A stretch of 64,000 nucleotides of DNA, taken from the NCBI GenBank assembly GCA_947561395.2, contig OX387188.1:35521942-35585941 (forward strand), in the 5' to 3' direction. How positions within the stretch are numbered: the first letter of the stretch is position 1; the number at the start of each line of letters is the position of its first letter. The stretch comes from Buxus sempervirens. Taxonomy: Eukaryota > Streptophyta > Magnoliopsida > Buxales > Buxaceae. The notes under the pieces were generated by a model. That model saw nothing but the letters and a program-made list of their open reading frames with translations, was not told where the DNA came from and searched no databases. Position numbers and translations under genes: made by a program. Positions 1 to 14,500 of the stretch are shown piece after piece.

Positions 1-508
1 GAGCATAGGAAGTGATTCTAATTGTTTTACAAATCATCTTCAGCATAAGGATGGCAATGTACTTGCCCCTTTCCTAGTGGATTAGGTTTGTTCAAGAACT
101 GATCAAGAAAAAAGGATTCCTCTTAATCAGATTATCCAGACCAAGCCAGAATTAGAACCAGACCAAACATGCTGAGGTGTTAAAATTTGAACAATTTATA
201 AGTGCTCTTCATTCAGTTTACATACTATCCCAGCCCCATGAGCAAGGACTAAAATTTTATAGCTATGCATCAGCATAAGCCTTATTATCTTACAAATAAA
301 GATTGCTGCCTCATCACACTCATCTATTGAAGTACTAAATGTGAATAATAGTAAATCAAACCCAAACTTGAAACATTTATGTGCTAATCACTGTTTGTTG
401 ACAATTTCAAAGGAGCTAGTGGATACAAGTTAGGAAAAATCAGTGACATTCTTCTGCCCACCACTATACAGAGACCTTGATGCTCTTTCACATGGCTTAT
501 CTTTCTGA
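1..508. other. 3' flank of the PMI2-like gene
   Basis: I see no coding signal here. The part next to 509 is probably the 3' untranslated region of the minus-strand WEB-family gene. The rest is AT-rich sequence without a recognisable repeat. Confidence 0.4.
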
Positions 509-2507
509 TCATTTTTTGCCTCTAAAAAGCTTTACCAGGTTTGGCATCACCTTCTTTCTCTTCTTAAGAATGATAGAATTCGAGCGCCTCGCATTTCGAG
601 CTCCTTGAGAGCTAGACCTCCGTAGCTTGGCCCGTTTAGTTGGTGCTGAAATACTATTATCTTTCATGGATTTTCTTGGCACTGCCACTTCATGTTGTAA
701 GTTTGCATCTTCTATGTTTTCTACTGCTCTATTTGCTCTTAGCAACATTTCTCTTCTCTTGATCTCTTCCTCTTCCTCGGCCCTTAATTCCCTGATCTCT
801 CTATAAGCTATTTCAGTCTTCATCAGTATCTCCTTCTCACTAGCCTTCAGTGCTTCAATCCAAGACTGAACTGCTGCGACCTTCTTATCCGCGATTTCTT
901 GAGCATCCTGGGCACGCCCCTTCAAGTACTCGTACTCGAAATTTGAGATGGTTATCGAGGATGTAAACCGAGAAGCTAAAGCTCTTGCCTTCATTGTATT
1001 CTCACTAAGAGCTTTCAAATTCTCAAGAGCTATTGCTTCTGAGGATTTAACTGCTTCAAGCTCTTGCATGGCAGCTTGCAACCTCTCCTCAGCCAAGTCA
1101 ATCTCATACTCAGTTTTCTGGATTTCCGCACTGATACTCTCAGTTTCCCTGCTAATAAGCTCCTTCTCTTTCCTTCCTGCCTCTGCTTCTGCTTCCAACT
1201 GTTGAAGTGTGAGCGATAGATTCGATACAATTGCTTTAGCCTTTTCCTCAGATACAGATGTAGCTTCAAGCTTTGATTTAGCCCTGAGCAGCTTGGAATT
1301 GAGGTTCTTTATTGTTATCTCTGCCTTTGTTTCTGAATTCTTTAACCGAGTTGTTTCTTCAGTTACATGCTTCAGTTCATCTCTTATGACATCCATAGAA
1401 GCCATGAACTGAAAACCTTCTTCCTTAATAGTTGCCAATTCCTTCTTTGCTGCCTCCAATTCTTCTGTGAGCAAACCTAACAAAGGCGACAGTTCCTCCT
1501 CAGTTTGCTTGCAGCTCTCAACATGCTCGGAGTTGTTATTTTCCTGAACCCTCTTCTCCATTGCCTTAACCAGACTTAACTCATTCTGCAAGACATTAAC
1601 CTCATCATTTGTGACAGCCAATTTCATTTCAAGCTCCTTTGCTTCATCTACCTCCTGCATGACATTGTTAATTCTCTTTTTGGTCTTTTCCATTGCGTTT
1701 GAGAATTGAACAGCCTCCACCTGCCTCTCAGCTTCAATAGCTCCAAGTTCTTTAACAGCCTCAATTCTAGCCAATTCAACAAGCACATGCTCTTCATTCA
1801 TTTCTTCAATCTTCTTCTTGAGTTCCATCATAGAGTTTGAATCAGCCAGCCTTTTCGAGCTCGAGGCCTCAGTTTCCTTATCTGCCCGCGATTTTTCTTC
1901 TAAAACAGAAGCCATGTCGACCTTAAGCTTGCTCAAATCTTTTTTTACAAACTCCAATTCCCTCATTAGCTCCGCATACTCATTTTCATCAACTCTTGCA
2001 TTTGCTACTCTCCGTCGACCTTCACGTCTTTCTGGCTTCCTCATTGCTCTTTGTTCCCTCTTCTGTGCTTTTGTTTTCGATATCGATTCCTCGATAAATG
2101 AAGTAAGATCCTTCACCTTATTCCGAGCACTAAGGAGCTCGGATTCTGCATCGGCTTTGACAGACTCTGCGGCATGTCTGCTCTCATTAAGTCGCCAAAT
2201 ATCTCTTCTTGCCAGATGGAGTTCTCTTGATCTTGAAGATGAATCCTTGAGTACACAAATTTGCAAACCAGTAAGTCTAGAAAGGCAACATTGAAAATAA
2301 ATTAAAATGAAACCACCCTTATGATGAAGTTTTGAGAACCTATGAAGGGTTGTCTAGTTATTAGAGTTGGAACATTCGTACCTCGGAGAATTCTATCAGA
2401 GATTTCTTCAGTTCTGGTTTTTCTCTACGCATACTCTCTCTGTACGGGGTAGCAGCTGCTTTAACAGCTCCAATTCGTCTTCTGTTATCACCCGTTGCTC
2501 TGTCCAT
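509..2507 (-). CDS. PMI2: WEB-family coiled-coil protein, PLASTID MOVEMENT IMPAIRED 2/15-like
   Basis: There are two coding exons, complement(2382..2507) and complement(509..2245). Both join in phase 0 across a 136-bp GT-AG intron and give 620 residues, close to the roughly 600 of Arabidopsis PMI2. The ATG at 2507 is followed by a short segment rich in Lys and Arg, then the family block ending FSE, then ELHLARRDI, typical of the WEB (DUF827) family. From about residue 55 to 520 the protein is almost entirely charged heptad-like coiled coil, followed by a basic Ser-rich tail ending LVKLFRGKK. Family members act in the cytosol with WEB1 to control light-induced chloroplast movement through short actin filaments. 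That role is inferred from family membership, and PMI2 versus PMI15 is not settled. Confidence 0.85.
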
Positions 2508-2930
2508 TTCACCTTGTTTCACACCAAAAAACAAGACAAATCACACTTTGTTTATTTGGCTTCAAATTGTTTCGTTTCAATCAAAACCCATTAAATTTCA
2601 CATTAAAATCGAGAAAATCATAAAAATTAGAATCTAGGGTTACATCCCTGCCATGGAAAACACAGAACACAGGAAATTTGGGAACCCGTTTCAATCCTTT
2701 TATCTTATAGCTCTGTATCCTAAACCATGTTTAACGCATTCATTCAAGATTTTGAAGAAGAAGAAAAACAGACACTGAAGAGAACACCCAGAAAATGCTT
2801 ACCTCAGAAGATTTTTCCAGCTGTGGTTCCCGTCTGCTACTCTGAAACGGCGTACTGCTTCAACTCACTAAGTTCCATGGAAATGGTTAAAACACAGGGA
2901 CAGCTCTGATGATTCGGTGCTCTCACGACT
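2508..2930 (-). promoter_or_regulatory. 5' leader of the PMI2-like gene, possibly with a leader intron
   Basis: Upstream of the ATG at 2507 the minus strand shows a good splice donor (CTTCTGAG followed by GTAAGC, GT at 2802-2801). A candidate acceptor (TTTTCCATGGCAG) lies near 2655. This suggests a non-coding first exon above about 2803 and a leader intron. The donor is clear; the acceptor and the transcription start are inference. Confidence 0.35.
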
Positions 2931-4040
2931 AGGAAGTGCCGTCAAACCAGCTCGCGATCTCCACCCCTTGTGAGCCAGGGAAAAAAAATGATTTTTTACT
3001 GAGTAACAGTTGGAACGGTTAGGATATCTTGTATCACGGATCTACCATATTAAATTACTCGCAGCTTGTGCACCACGATGATTGATGACCTCGATATGTC
3101 CAAGTTGATCATGCGATCAATCGAGTTGTGAGTCACCTTAATTTGTGTTTTGCTGAAGCACTTGATTAGTTCACGTCCATCCTAGTTCTAAACGTCCGGC
3201 AAGTCCGACAAATTTGTCCTCTGCGCAGTGTATGTCGGGCCAAATTTAAACCACACATGCCAATCAAAACAGCAGATATGGATATGACATCTCTAACGAA
3301 AGCCTGAATTGTTTACTACAGTTGAAGTGGATGCTTCACGCGGAGTTTTCTATGGTTAATTTTATGTGAGATTTATTTAAAAATTCATTAATCATGGAAT
3401 ATTCTACGCCGAAACATCGCATTTCAATAAATAATTCAGAGAAAATTGTAGACGATTTCTTTCCGCAGATATGCTGGACAAATTTGTCCGTCCGTAGTGG
3501 ATAGAAGGACAAAATTAAAACCACACGTATACCAACCCCGAAATGACAGATGTGCCCATTGCTACGACGTGCGAGGGGAAACCGGTGGGGGTATTTCCGT
3601 AACACGAGTTTGATGTGATTGGCCAACCGTCATTCATTAAGGTCGAAGAAATGACACGAGTTCAATCAAATACGGAACCACGTGAATGGGTTAAAATCGA
3701 GAATTAACTGACTTAAGTTTCAAAATATATGTTTTTGTGAAATCTGAACTAATTTTATTGTTTTATTTATTGATTTTAAAATCATTCTTCAATCTATTTT
3801 ACAATAACGCCACTTATAAACTAGCAATAATGAGGAGGCTCTTTGGTAATATTTTCTAAAACAAATTTTCTAATAGAAACCCAAAAATTATGTTTGGTAG
3901 GGACATGTTTCAAATTATTTTCAAAAAAACAATTCAAAAACAACTTTTTCTAAAGCCCAAAATTTTAGCTTTTAAAAACAAATGTTAGTTTTTTTTTTTT
4001 GATAGAATTTTTGTAATTTTCTTATTAATCAATTTACTCA

Positions 4041-4262
4041 TGCGTTTGTTTATTGCCACCACTACCACCATACTACCCCTATAACCATTTTTATCACCAC
4101 CACCACATCTTATTACTACCATTACCATCACTGCTACCACACCACCACCGTCACCATAACTACATGCACCCACTACTAACATCACCCTTACCATACCATC
4201 ATCACTGCCATTATCATTAATACCATCGTTACTATTTCTATGATCATAGCTAAAGTCATTAC
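4041..4262. repeat. Imperfect (CCA/CAT)n trinucleotide stretch
   Basis: About 220 bp of interrupted ACC, ATC and ACT triplets run along the plus strand. The open frame on the minus strand, rich in Val, Gly and Met, is a by-product of the repeat and not a gene. Confidence 0.75.
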
Positions 4263-4684
4263 TATAATTATAAGTTGTTTTAGAATCACGGCCATTGAAC
4301 TTATAAAAAAAATTTATTGATTTTTAAAATTATAATTGATTTTAACTAAGTGTTACTAAACGGGGTTTTTCTTCACTTGTTTTCACATTTTAAAAAATAA
4401 GAAAACAATATGAAATTTTTGTTTGTCTTTAAATTTTTTAAAGAACAACCAAGAAATTGTGGTTAAATATTCATTATTCTTCCTTTATTTTATTAATCTT
4501 TTTTACCGGGTAAACATTTATTCTTCTGTTGTTAACTCAGCTTAATTTTCCATTTATTTGGATTAAGTAGATAGGAGGATTCTATAATTGAAAGCAAACA
4601 CCGACTAAGAGTTTATGAACTAGTTATCATCGACAGTTTCAAATCATCTGCCGCAATGGATTGTAGCTATCACTGGTGCTCAAT

Positions 4685-4830
4685 TCGAATGTTGACACAT
4701 ATAACATCTAACGGTTACAGGTTTTTTGCTCTTGAAAATGTGGAAAAAAAACTTTTTGATAAAAAAGCTCAACCGCGAGATGCTATATATGACAACATCT
4801 CACAATCGCTACAAAAATAGCAATAGAAAG
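4685..4830. repeat. Short imperfect hairpin repeat, family also at 51.1-51.3 kb
   Basis: The arm around ATAACATCTAACGGTTACAG (about 4702) is the imperfect inverse of the arm around CCGCGAGATGCTATATATG (about 4773). The second arm plus the ACAACATCTCACA that follows recurs almost exactly, on the opposite strand, at 51296-51323. This indicates a dispersed non-autonomous element or its remnants. Confidence 0.5.
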
Positions 4831-5680
4831 GTGCGATAAACAATGTTTTACTGAGGCCAACGAATAGAGCAAGCTTGGACGCAGCATGGACATCATCTAC
4901 AGAGCACGCTGTAGACAACCCTAACATTCATTGTGTGGGCCCCAAATGAATGATGAAGCCCTCAAATGAAAGGTGCGCCCCCCAATGAGTACGAGGGGGG
5001 TGGATATAGCATTGCTGTAGGGGATGTGGATCGTCAAACGGACCCCACCAGTTGCATCATTGCCATAATCGATGAGACTCGAGAATTTTATCTTTATTAT
5101 CCAGAAGAATACAAGACGAGCGTGTGAAGCGTCGATTATGCTGACGCTTTTGTCGGCCTTTTTTCGATTTATTTGAGCGGCCTTAACGATAAATTAATTC
5201 TCCTCACCTTGATGTCATGTGATTGTAAATCAGTTGTGCTTCCTCCTTGCAAAGCAATCCTGTAAAACTAATTGAAGAGCTCCGGGAGTGATGATACGAC
5301 CGAGTGGTTCGAGAAAATAACATTAAAATGAAAGTAAAGAATCAGACGGTCCATTTTCTTTCATTGAAAGAGTCGTTGTAATAAGTCAACTTATCAAACG
5401 GCCAATATCACTGGCTTTGATTCCCTACCTGAAACCAATTATAAAGGTGGAGTGCTGGCAGCTTTAAGCCGGAACCAGCGGTGGCTATGAACATCGAATT
5501 TACCGAGCGACGCGTGTGAAAACATTTGAGACTGAGGAATTTCTTTGATTAAGCTGCGGATTCGCTCTGCTCCTCCTTTTGAAGTCACAAGTCTCCCAAG
5601 GAGGAGGAAAAGGGCCTTTCGCCCAATTTCTCTGTTAGTTTCCTCCTGTCGCCACTGTTTCAACGAACGGAACTTGCGTC

Positions 5681-5703
5681 GAGAGAGAGAGAGAGAGAGA
5701 GAG
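5681..5703 (+). repeat. (GA)n microsatellite in the 5' leader of RELCH
   Basis: An uninterrupted run of about eleven GA units lies 40 bp upstream of the ATG at 5743. GA/CT tracts are common in plant 5' leaders and core promoters. Confidence 0.85.
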
Positions 5704-5742
5704 CAGTGATCTACATTCCAGATCTGCGGACGGTGTTGATTG

Positions 5743-8700
5743 ATGGATGTGGAGAGGTCGTCTCTCTGCAACTGTGTCGTCAATTTTCTCCTCGAGGAGA
5801 ATTACTTGCTTTCGGCCTTTGAGCTGCTTCACGAGCTTCTTGACGATGGAAGAGACGCCCAGGCTATCCGCCTCAAGGAGTTCTTCTCAGATCCCTCGCA
5901 GTTCCCTCCGGATCAGATCTCTCGTCTCAACAATCTCCGAGGTACTCGCGTCTCATTCTTTCTCTTTGATTGCGATATTTTGAAGCTTTCATTTCGATCT
6001 CTCTCTGTTGAATTCTTTGGAGATCTGTTCTTTTCTCTCAATTGTTTTATTTGAGATTATGTAATGAAACAACGCCTTCGTTATAGGATTTGATCTTATT
6101 AGGAGAACGCCTCATGATTACATACCTTTTCATTGTGCTATCATCTTCTGTTGATTTAAATTCGTAAATGAATGAATGATTTTGCCAAATTCAATCGCAA
6201 ATTGCGAGATTGCATTCCAAAATGAAACCGTACTTTGAATTCATGGGTGCCTCTGCGCGCGCGTGTTGTTGGTGGTGCTGTAGGAGATTGTTTTCTAATT
6301 TTTATTGAATATCACCCTGAAGATATGATGTGCGGGTAGAAATGCGTTTAATTCAGTCACATTATTCCTGAAACTATCAAATTCCATTTGAAAATGTATT
6401 GCAAATGTAGTTGTTATTAAATAGCATAACTAATGACACCCAGAAAGTTCAGCCGTTTTTCATTTACCCTGTTAATTGTGGTTACAGTTAAGCTTGGGGA
6501 AATACTAAAAATGATCAATGCTGATTGATTAACAGAATACCATGTTTTCTTTCGTTTTTTATGTGGTTTTTAAAAGCGGAATGGATAGACATGCCTGGAA
6601 TACTAGCCAAATCATTTTGTTTTGGAATACTATCTTTCCCTGATTTGTGAGCCTCTTTTTGAGGAAAGAAATGGTTGAATCGTGAAGAAATCAAGTACAC
6701 TATGGAGAATGTTACTTTCCAGGTGTTGTCTTTATTATTTCAGTGGCTGGTCCCTAAAATTCAAAGGAGTTTAAATGGCCAAGGGTAAATATGTCAGAAT
6801 AAGAGTCATTTTGGAACAAAGTTGTTTTGGAATGTACCTGTTCTGTCAGAAATGGTGCTAATAAGCAATCACTGGGAATCCAGATATATTACTTAAAATT
6901 GTGCAAAAAAGATCACTTGAACTTTGCAAGGATCCAATCCTCTCAATTATAGTGATGACAATAAACAATTAAAAGCAATGGAGAATGAATCGCTGGACTT
7001 TGTGGTTAAGAATAAGAAGGCCTTCTTTCTTCAAAGTTCAAAGTTAAAGTGAATATATCCGTCTTTCCTCTAAAAAACTGATTGCAAACTCCAAGACTAA
7101 ATATATACCCTACCAAAGCCTAATAACAACAGATCTCAGCACTCAAAAACTTCTAACCTCAATCCTAGCCTGCGAATTAAGTAAAGACAAAGAATAAAGA
7201 CTAAAACACCCTCATAACTAAAAGAAATAATTCCTGTGAACAGTATACTACATTATCAATGCTCCTGCATAAAATTCTCCCGAATAATTCCTCTACTTCT
7301 TCATGTATTTGCTTGATGTGATCAGCATAAGCTTTACCATCTTCTCTCACTCTTGCATCGGTAGCAAAGGAGGAAGGTCCAATACATTACGTGATTTGTG
7401 CTCATAAGCAGCTTCAAAAGGGGTCTTCTTCGTGATGCAATTAGCTGAGTTCTTCTAAGCAAACTCAGCTTGGGCTAGAACTTTATCCTATGTCTTCACA
7501 TGATCAACAGCTATGCATTGTAAAAAATTTCTAAGACTTCAATTCACAACTTCTATTTGTCTATCAGTTTGTGGATGACATTTGCTCGAACACTGCAACT
7601 TAGTTCATAGTTTCTTCCACAAAGTATGCCAAAAGTGCCCACAAATCTAATATCCCTATTAGAAACAATAGTGGTCAGAACCCCAAGCAAATGAATCATA
7701 TATGGAGAGTAACTTGTCATATAGAGGTTAAAAAATTTGGGAAGCAAATGGAATAATTAGGAACATTTATCTTGTCACTTAAACAGACAGTTCTACTGAA
7801 ATTAAAGAACAAACTTTCCTAACTTTCGGAAATGAATCCTAAGAAAATTCTTTCTGTTCTCTTCATCTGGTTTCACATCTTGGGCTGTTGGAGTACCATG
7901 CTCCTATATCAGTAATACCTCTGGCAACAAAATGAACTCCAACTGTATTATCAGAATTTTGGTATGGTTATATCCTATTGGTTACTTTTGTAAATGCAAA
8001 GTAGTGGCTGAATTTTATGCATGTGTGTAATTTGAAATAATTGGTTTACATATCTTTTGATTGTGGGATGATTAAAACATTGTGGTTTTTGGTGGCTTAT
8101 TGAGAAAATATGTTAGCAAATTTGATTGTTTTTCCTTTATTATGGATAATTCTATCATTGCCTATTTGTTATTTCCACAATTGTGGTTTCATTAGAGAAA
8201 TTTACAATTGTGGAATCAATGCCTACAAATAATTCTCGAATATGTCAGTAGAGGAATTGACAAAGTGTAACTCTTTCTTGGAGCTTTAGCTGGGTGCTAA
8301 TTTGCACCCCTAATTTTTGAGGATTTTATTCCTTATCAATGTGGTGTGATTGTTACACTCTTCGTGGACATCACCCCATTGTGCTATCTTTTCTCTACTT
8401 TTAATAAAATCATATTTACCTATAAAAAAGAAAAAAGAAAAAATTGTGGTTTCATTATGTTTTGAATTTTAAAAAATAATTGGAATAATTTCTGTTTTAC
8501 TTTTATAAACCAGTTGCAGACCCTCAAAGTTTGCTAGAAGAAAAAGAAATATTAGAAGAAAAATTGGCAATCAGTGAATACGAGCTGCGTTTGGCCCAGG
8601 AGGATATCTTGAGACTTAAGGAAGAATTGCACAAGAGAACCAACTCACATTCAGATGAACTGAGTGGTACTGATTCTTATTCTGCAACTTTGTTTCATTT

Positions 8701-11482
8701 ATGCTTTATGCTGTTGTATAGTAACTTATTGCATATAAATTACAATTATTTGGAATCATCTAAGTTCTGAGTATTAAGAACAGTATTGGGCTCTGTTAAT
8801 GATTTAGAATGCTTGGGTTTCATATCTTAGCACTTTCTGTATGGCTAGTTTTTCTTCTGTTTCTCTTTATCATACCAACATTGATGAGAAAGAAGATATG
8901 ATAAATAAATGTCGGACATCTAAAAGGATGATTAGAAGCCCATAGACATAAACATTATTGTTCTAAATGTTGGTTTCACTAAGAATTTTGTCACCAATCC
9001 TTGGGGAAGTTTCATTGAAATTTTGGAAGATATTTTTGTTTTGATGGAATATTTTTCAGTTGAAGAGAAATGGGGGAAACTAGGAATTTTAATGGCACTT
9101 ATGGGATCACTAAATCATATGGAAGTGTACACAACTTACAATACAATAATAAAAAAGTTATACCTATTAATGAACAGACATTTAAGGATCTAATTTATGT
9201 GCTATCAATAAGAATTGATATATGAAATGTGTATGCCGTCAAAAAAAGATTAAAATGCATCTGAAATAGATTTTAATGATTTGAAAATCATTCGATAAGC
9301 ATGATTATGTATAATTGATAACTTCTAATCACACATTAAATATGAATTATAAGTTATAAATGTTATCTCTGGTAATTTAGGATTTTAATATTTTAATAAC
9401 TAGTTAGTGATTATCAATAGTGAAATAGATGAATGACTGACCAAAATAACTTATTTATTTTCTTAATGCGTAAAGTAAATTTACAATGGATATCAAGATC
9501 CCCAAAGGCTTTATTTCAATCCATCCTCAGTTGTATTCTTTTTTGGGCTTCAAGTAGGGATGTTTATAAAGGGTTGGCCTTGCAGGAAGTATTGTCATGT
9601 TAAAATTTCCAGGATCTGTAGAAGCCTAGTTCTTTTTCTCCTTGGTACAGTCTTGGTGTGCATGTATTGTCCTTTGGACAGCTTCTATTTTCTTTCTTAA
9701 TAAAATACTTCTTATTACCGATCCAAAAAAAAAAAAAAAATAACACATAAAGTAAATTTTCCATTAATTACATGTGATTTAAATATTTATTGTTAATTTT
9801 TGTTCGTAAAAAATTAAGAAAGATATATATATTTTTTGAATAATAGTGAAAGCTATAAATCAGTTACTCCACATCATACATAAAATTTGTGCATGACTTC
9901 ATTGTGCTTTATCAGATGAAATCTGAAAAATACATCTTTTTAAAAATTTCCAGTGTTCATCCTTTGTATATTCCTAAAAAACTGTCAAACACTATGCAAA
10001 TACATGTACTTGCATTAATATATATTTTCAATCCAATGAGTTAGATTTATGCAACCAAAAAAAAAAGGTTCAATTAAAACGAAACTGTGCAGAAGAGTAG
10101 AAGTTACCTAAAAAAAAAATCCAAAATTGTGATGCTTGAATTTTTAAAATCTTGAGTAATTTTTGTGAGATATTTGAGATTGAGTGCTCACATCTGGCAC
10201 CAAAAACAAAAAAAACAAAAAAAAAAAGGAAAAAAGAAGGTTTACAGGTTGTTTTAGAGTATGTACGCATGTGGAGAGCTTTTGATCAAGATGAGGAAAA
10301 TTATAGAGCGAACGTTCAAGAGTTTCAATAAGTATGATAGTATTTATACTATCAAATTTGAAAATATAACCCATCCCACCTATTATTTTTCATGAAATAT
10401 TGCCAATACTGTGTAAAGAGAGGAATTTTGCTGGAGATAATATTTTGAAGGCTGACATAAGGAAATTTGGGCAAAATTTTGCCTAATTTTAAAATGCTGC
10501 ACATAGTTTGAACTTTCATATTTTTTTGGTGCTGAATGAAGATATTTCTCAAAACCAATGGAAGTAGATTATGTTTCAGGCAGTCCTTATCACGAATCCA
10601 TGACCATATAAAACTAATTAATATCTTCTTTTACAAAAAAGAAAACTCGTGACTTGTTATTTTTTCTTGTAAGGTTTCAAAGCATTTTATTTCTTCATTA
10701 TAAAATTTATTTTATAAAATAATTGAGAGTGGATAATTATTTGTTTAAAGCCGATATCAAATTTGGAGGTCACTAATATGAGGCAACCACCCAAATATCT
10801 ATGAAGTTGCATGGTGTAAGGACTTCGCCAATATGCTGAATTCAGACTTTGTTAGAATTGAAATACAAAAACATATATTTTTCTTTATTCATATCATTGA
10901 GTTGAGCAGGGGTTGATACCGTGTTTTTATAGTTGAGTTTATGAGTGCCTTTTTTTTGGTCCTAAACCCCAAGCACTTATATCCTTAGCTCTGTACTTCC
11001 CTTCTCTTTTATATGTCCTTGTTTGATGGATTCTCAAGGATGGATTTGTTTGTGTTGAATCAAGTCCAAATGGGAATGTAAAATTTGTGTTTTTCCCCCC
11101 CTCAAAAATTACGATGATTGCATCTTATTTATGCGTTATTCTATTTTAGGGTTCAGTTTTCATCATTATTGTTATTTGAACCAATAATTTGTATTTTTGT
11201 AAAGATTTTTTTTTTCACATTTTTCCAATTACATAGATGTGGCTTTGACTTAGTCAACCTTAGTTGGCCACTTCAGACATGTTTTGGCTGGCTTGTTTTG
11301 GGATTTGATTGATCAATTCTTGATTCGATAGTGATTTTTAAAACATTGATGTTAACCAACTTCATTTTATTTTATCTCCTCTATGGACAACACCTGGATA
11401 CTTTGGATATATTCATTCTTGCCTTATCTTTCGTAGTCCTCTTACACATCCATCTCAAATCCTCACTATAAAAATGCTCTTC

Positions 11483-11531
<49 letters not shown>

Positions 11532-14500
11532 CTTCTTTTGTGCACAATATTTCTATCCATATGTCTTAGAAGGCCTAATAGCTGTCTTGTAAAATTTTCC
11601 TTTGAGTTAAAGTAAAACATGATAATCATTTTAATTTAACACTTTAGAAGTGCCTTTCCACTTAAGATATCCAGCTCAATGTACAAAATCTTCACTAAAT
11701 CTCCATATTTTTGGATGATTTATTAAAGATAACAAAATTGATTGCTTTTAGGAATCTCTTGGTTATCAATTCTTATTGTTTCTTCACTATGCTATTATTT
11801 TTGTGGAAGTTACATTCCATATACTGAGTCTTACTTTGACCTATTTGAAAACTATTTTAATTGTAGGCTATCCCTTAGTAACATTTTGCAAGTGATTATG
11901 TTCACTTGCAAGTGAATCACTTGCAAGTGATTATGTTTGTCAAATAACGTATAATATTGTGAATTATTGTTTGGATCGATGGATATTCGGAAAATAGAGA
12001 AGAAAACATAAAAGGAGAGGTTTTCATTTTCATTATTCGTCTTTTATTTTTTCAATAGCAATTCCTGAAGGAATTTAACTTAGTTTGAAGGCCTCAAAAA
12101 CAAGTCTTCAAAAACTCATTGTAGTACTCAAGATTCCATCTTTAATCTCCATGAAAATTTTAAATTGGCTTCTGCTCTCCTTCTAGAAGTCCTTTGATGC
12201 AACCCAATCCTGAAGCATTGTGTTTAGTAAATGGTCATGAAATCGGAGATGGAGAAGAGGGTGAATAAGTGTTGCTGAATGGAAGAACATAGGCAACAAA
12301 ATTAGAGAAGATTGCCCATGGTTGATGATGATCATGCTTTGCCTTGGCCACCACTTAAAGCATTCTGTTGACACAATGATGGTTGAAATTCTCCATTCTT
12401 TGGATAAGTTAAAATGTTTGACATTGGAAAAAAATTACATTAAGGAGCTTATTAAATGTATGAAATAATTCTTGTTTTGTCACTACATCGTACCAGGGAC
12501 GTAATTGGTCCATGGTGAGCAACTTAACAAATGAAGCTAATGTATGATTGATGATCCTATTAATGATGAGACTCAGATTGAGTTAAATAAAACCGCAACA
12601 TCGTTGAGGCGTTGGTTCATGCAAGGGAGGGAGAATTGAGGTTATCAACTGAAATTATCTCACTATCTTTTTCTCTTGAAAGTCTCTAAAATAACTTTTA
12701 TGTATCTCTATTTTCTACCTTTCTGAAAATAACGTACTGAAGTGTGAAAAAGAAGAGTTTTTAGCAATCCTGCTCCCTCTGCCCAATGGTTTCTCTCACA
12801 ATATAAATGATGGAAGACCTACTTTCATCTTCTTTTATTTTCATTTCTCCTCAAATCCATGGATCCACACACAACGTGATTGACTGTTTCTGTCATCATT
12901 CAACTGAAGGAAAGCCTCTTTCTTTTCTTTTCTTTTTTAATTTGTTTTAGTATCATTTCTCCTCAAATCAAGGAATCTAGGCACCACTTAAGTGATTGAA
13001 AACCATAGTTTTAATTGGATACTTGTATAATTGTCTTCTCATTAGTTTCTTGGGCAATTCGAACACTTATGGTATCTTATAACAGTGCAGCTTTAAGTTG
13101 TGGCATGTTACCGGAGCTGATTTTTTTTGTTGTCTTTTTGGCCTGTCCCCAATCAACCATTTTATACTTTTTTGTTAGTTTTATTTGAGTTGGCTTCCTT
13201 TCGAATGTAGACCTGTAAATTTTGTTACTGTTTGGATGTGTTTTGCAGGGCCAAATATAGATGATTTTGTTAATCGTGATTCGACTTTACAACAGGAAAG
13301 GAGGGATGTCTCTTTCTCTGACTTGGGCCCTTTGAAGGAGAATGAGCGTAGAGATCTTAACTGTGCAATAAAGGAATATTTGATTTTAGCCGGCTACAGG
13401 CTCACTGTGATGACATTTTTTGAAGAGGTCTGTGAGATTCAGAATGCTTAAATCTCTATTCTCCTCTATGCTTGTGTATTTTTTTTTTATAAACATACAC
13501 TTATTTATTTAAGCAAACATGTATTCTAGGAGAACTTGAATGAAATTGGCAAATTTATTGAACATAGGGGACATTATGCATTGTCATTGAATCTTCTAAA
13601 GATTAAAACACAAAATTAGACGTGGGGAATCTTATCAAACATTATTTGGCTGTAAATATATTTGAGAAGAAAATGAAGCTGAAAAGAGATGCTGTGTGGC
13701 AGAAATTAAACTGTTAATCAAGTTAGAATCCTCTCCTTAATCCTTATTGGGAGGATGCCTTTTAAATAATCTCTTGATTTGTGCCATGAAGCTGTCTCTT
13801 TCATCCTCAATCTTGGCTGTAATGCTGTTGCTTCATGGAAAATGGGTTTTTATTGATGTGTTTCAACACCATGGCTACATGCTTTTAACGGCTTAACTCC
13901 CAGATACTTGCATCACAAATTTTTTTATGCATGCATGAACTTGAATGTAACATAGCTTCAACTAACTTTCAGATACTAACATTCAAATAGAACTATCATA
14001 ATCATTACAGCAGAATAAAAGGAAATATTTATTAGCCATCATGAATTTAAAACTCCAAACTTGAATAGGTGGAGATACTTATCATAATATTCCTCATGCC
14101 TGAATTAAATTAATATTGATAAATTTCTTAATTGCAAAGGTCAACTATCTATCGATCAATCCTAATTGATCAGCTTTTACTAGTTCATTCTTTGACCTAA
14201 AAATATAACGTACTGTGGGTAGTTCCTAGCTTAGTAAGTGAGAGGTTACCTAAACTTTTTAAAGTCTAACTTGTAAAATTAAACCATTAATGCAACCAAC
14301 CCATTTTTAGTAAAATAATGCACGATCAAAGTGCATATTACAATAACAATATGCACTATCAAAGTGCATAGTGATGTGGGATATAAATGTAGGCATAAAT
14401 TCCTTGAGCTAACTTATTTCCTCTTTGATTTTATCCTAATGTATATCCCTTTAAACCACCCATGCCCATGTCTTCCGTTATTGTGCTTGTCATCACAAAG

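Larger units (their letters stand above)
2931..5680. other. Intergenic region, head-to-head PMI2-like and RELCH genes
   Basis: No gene is supported. The region separates two divergently transcribed genes and presumably holds both promoters. It contains the low-complexity trinucleotide stretch near 4.05-4.26 kb and the hairpin repeat near 4.7 kb. The span 3830-4360 has MITE-like wording (TTTGGTA near the left, TTACTAAACGGGG near the right), but I could not align clear terminal repeats. Confidence 0.4.

Noticed and set aside
3985..4194. Val/Gly/Met-rich open frame on the minus strand
   Set aside because: It is the translation of the imperfect trinucleotide repeat and has no family resemblance.
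11381..11629. Open frame with a long Tyr-Ile run
   Set aside because: It is produced by the (TA)n microsatellite in RELCH intron 2.
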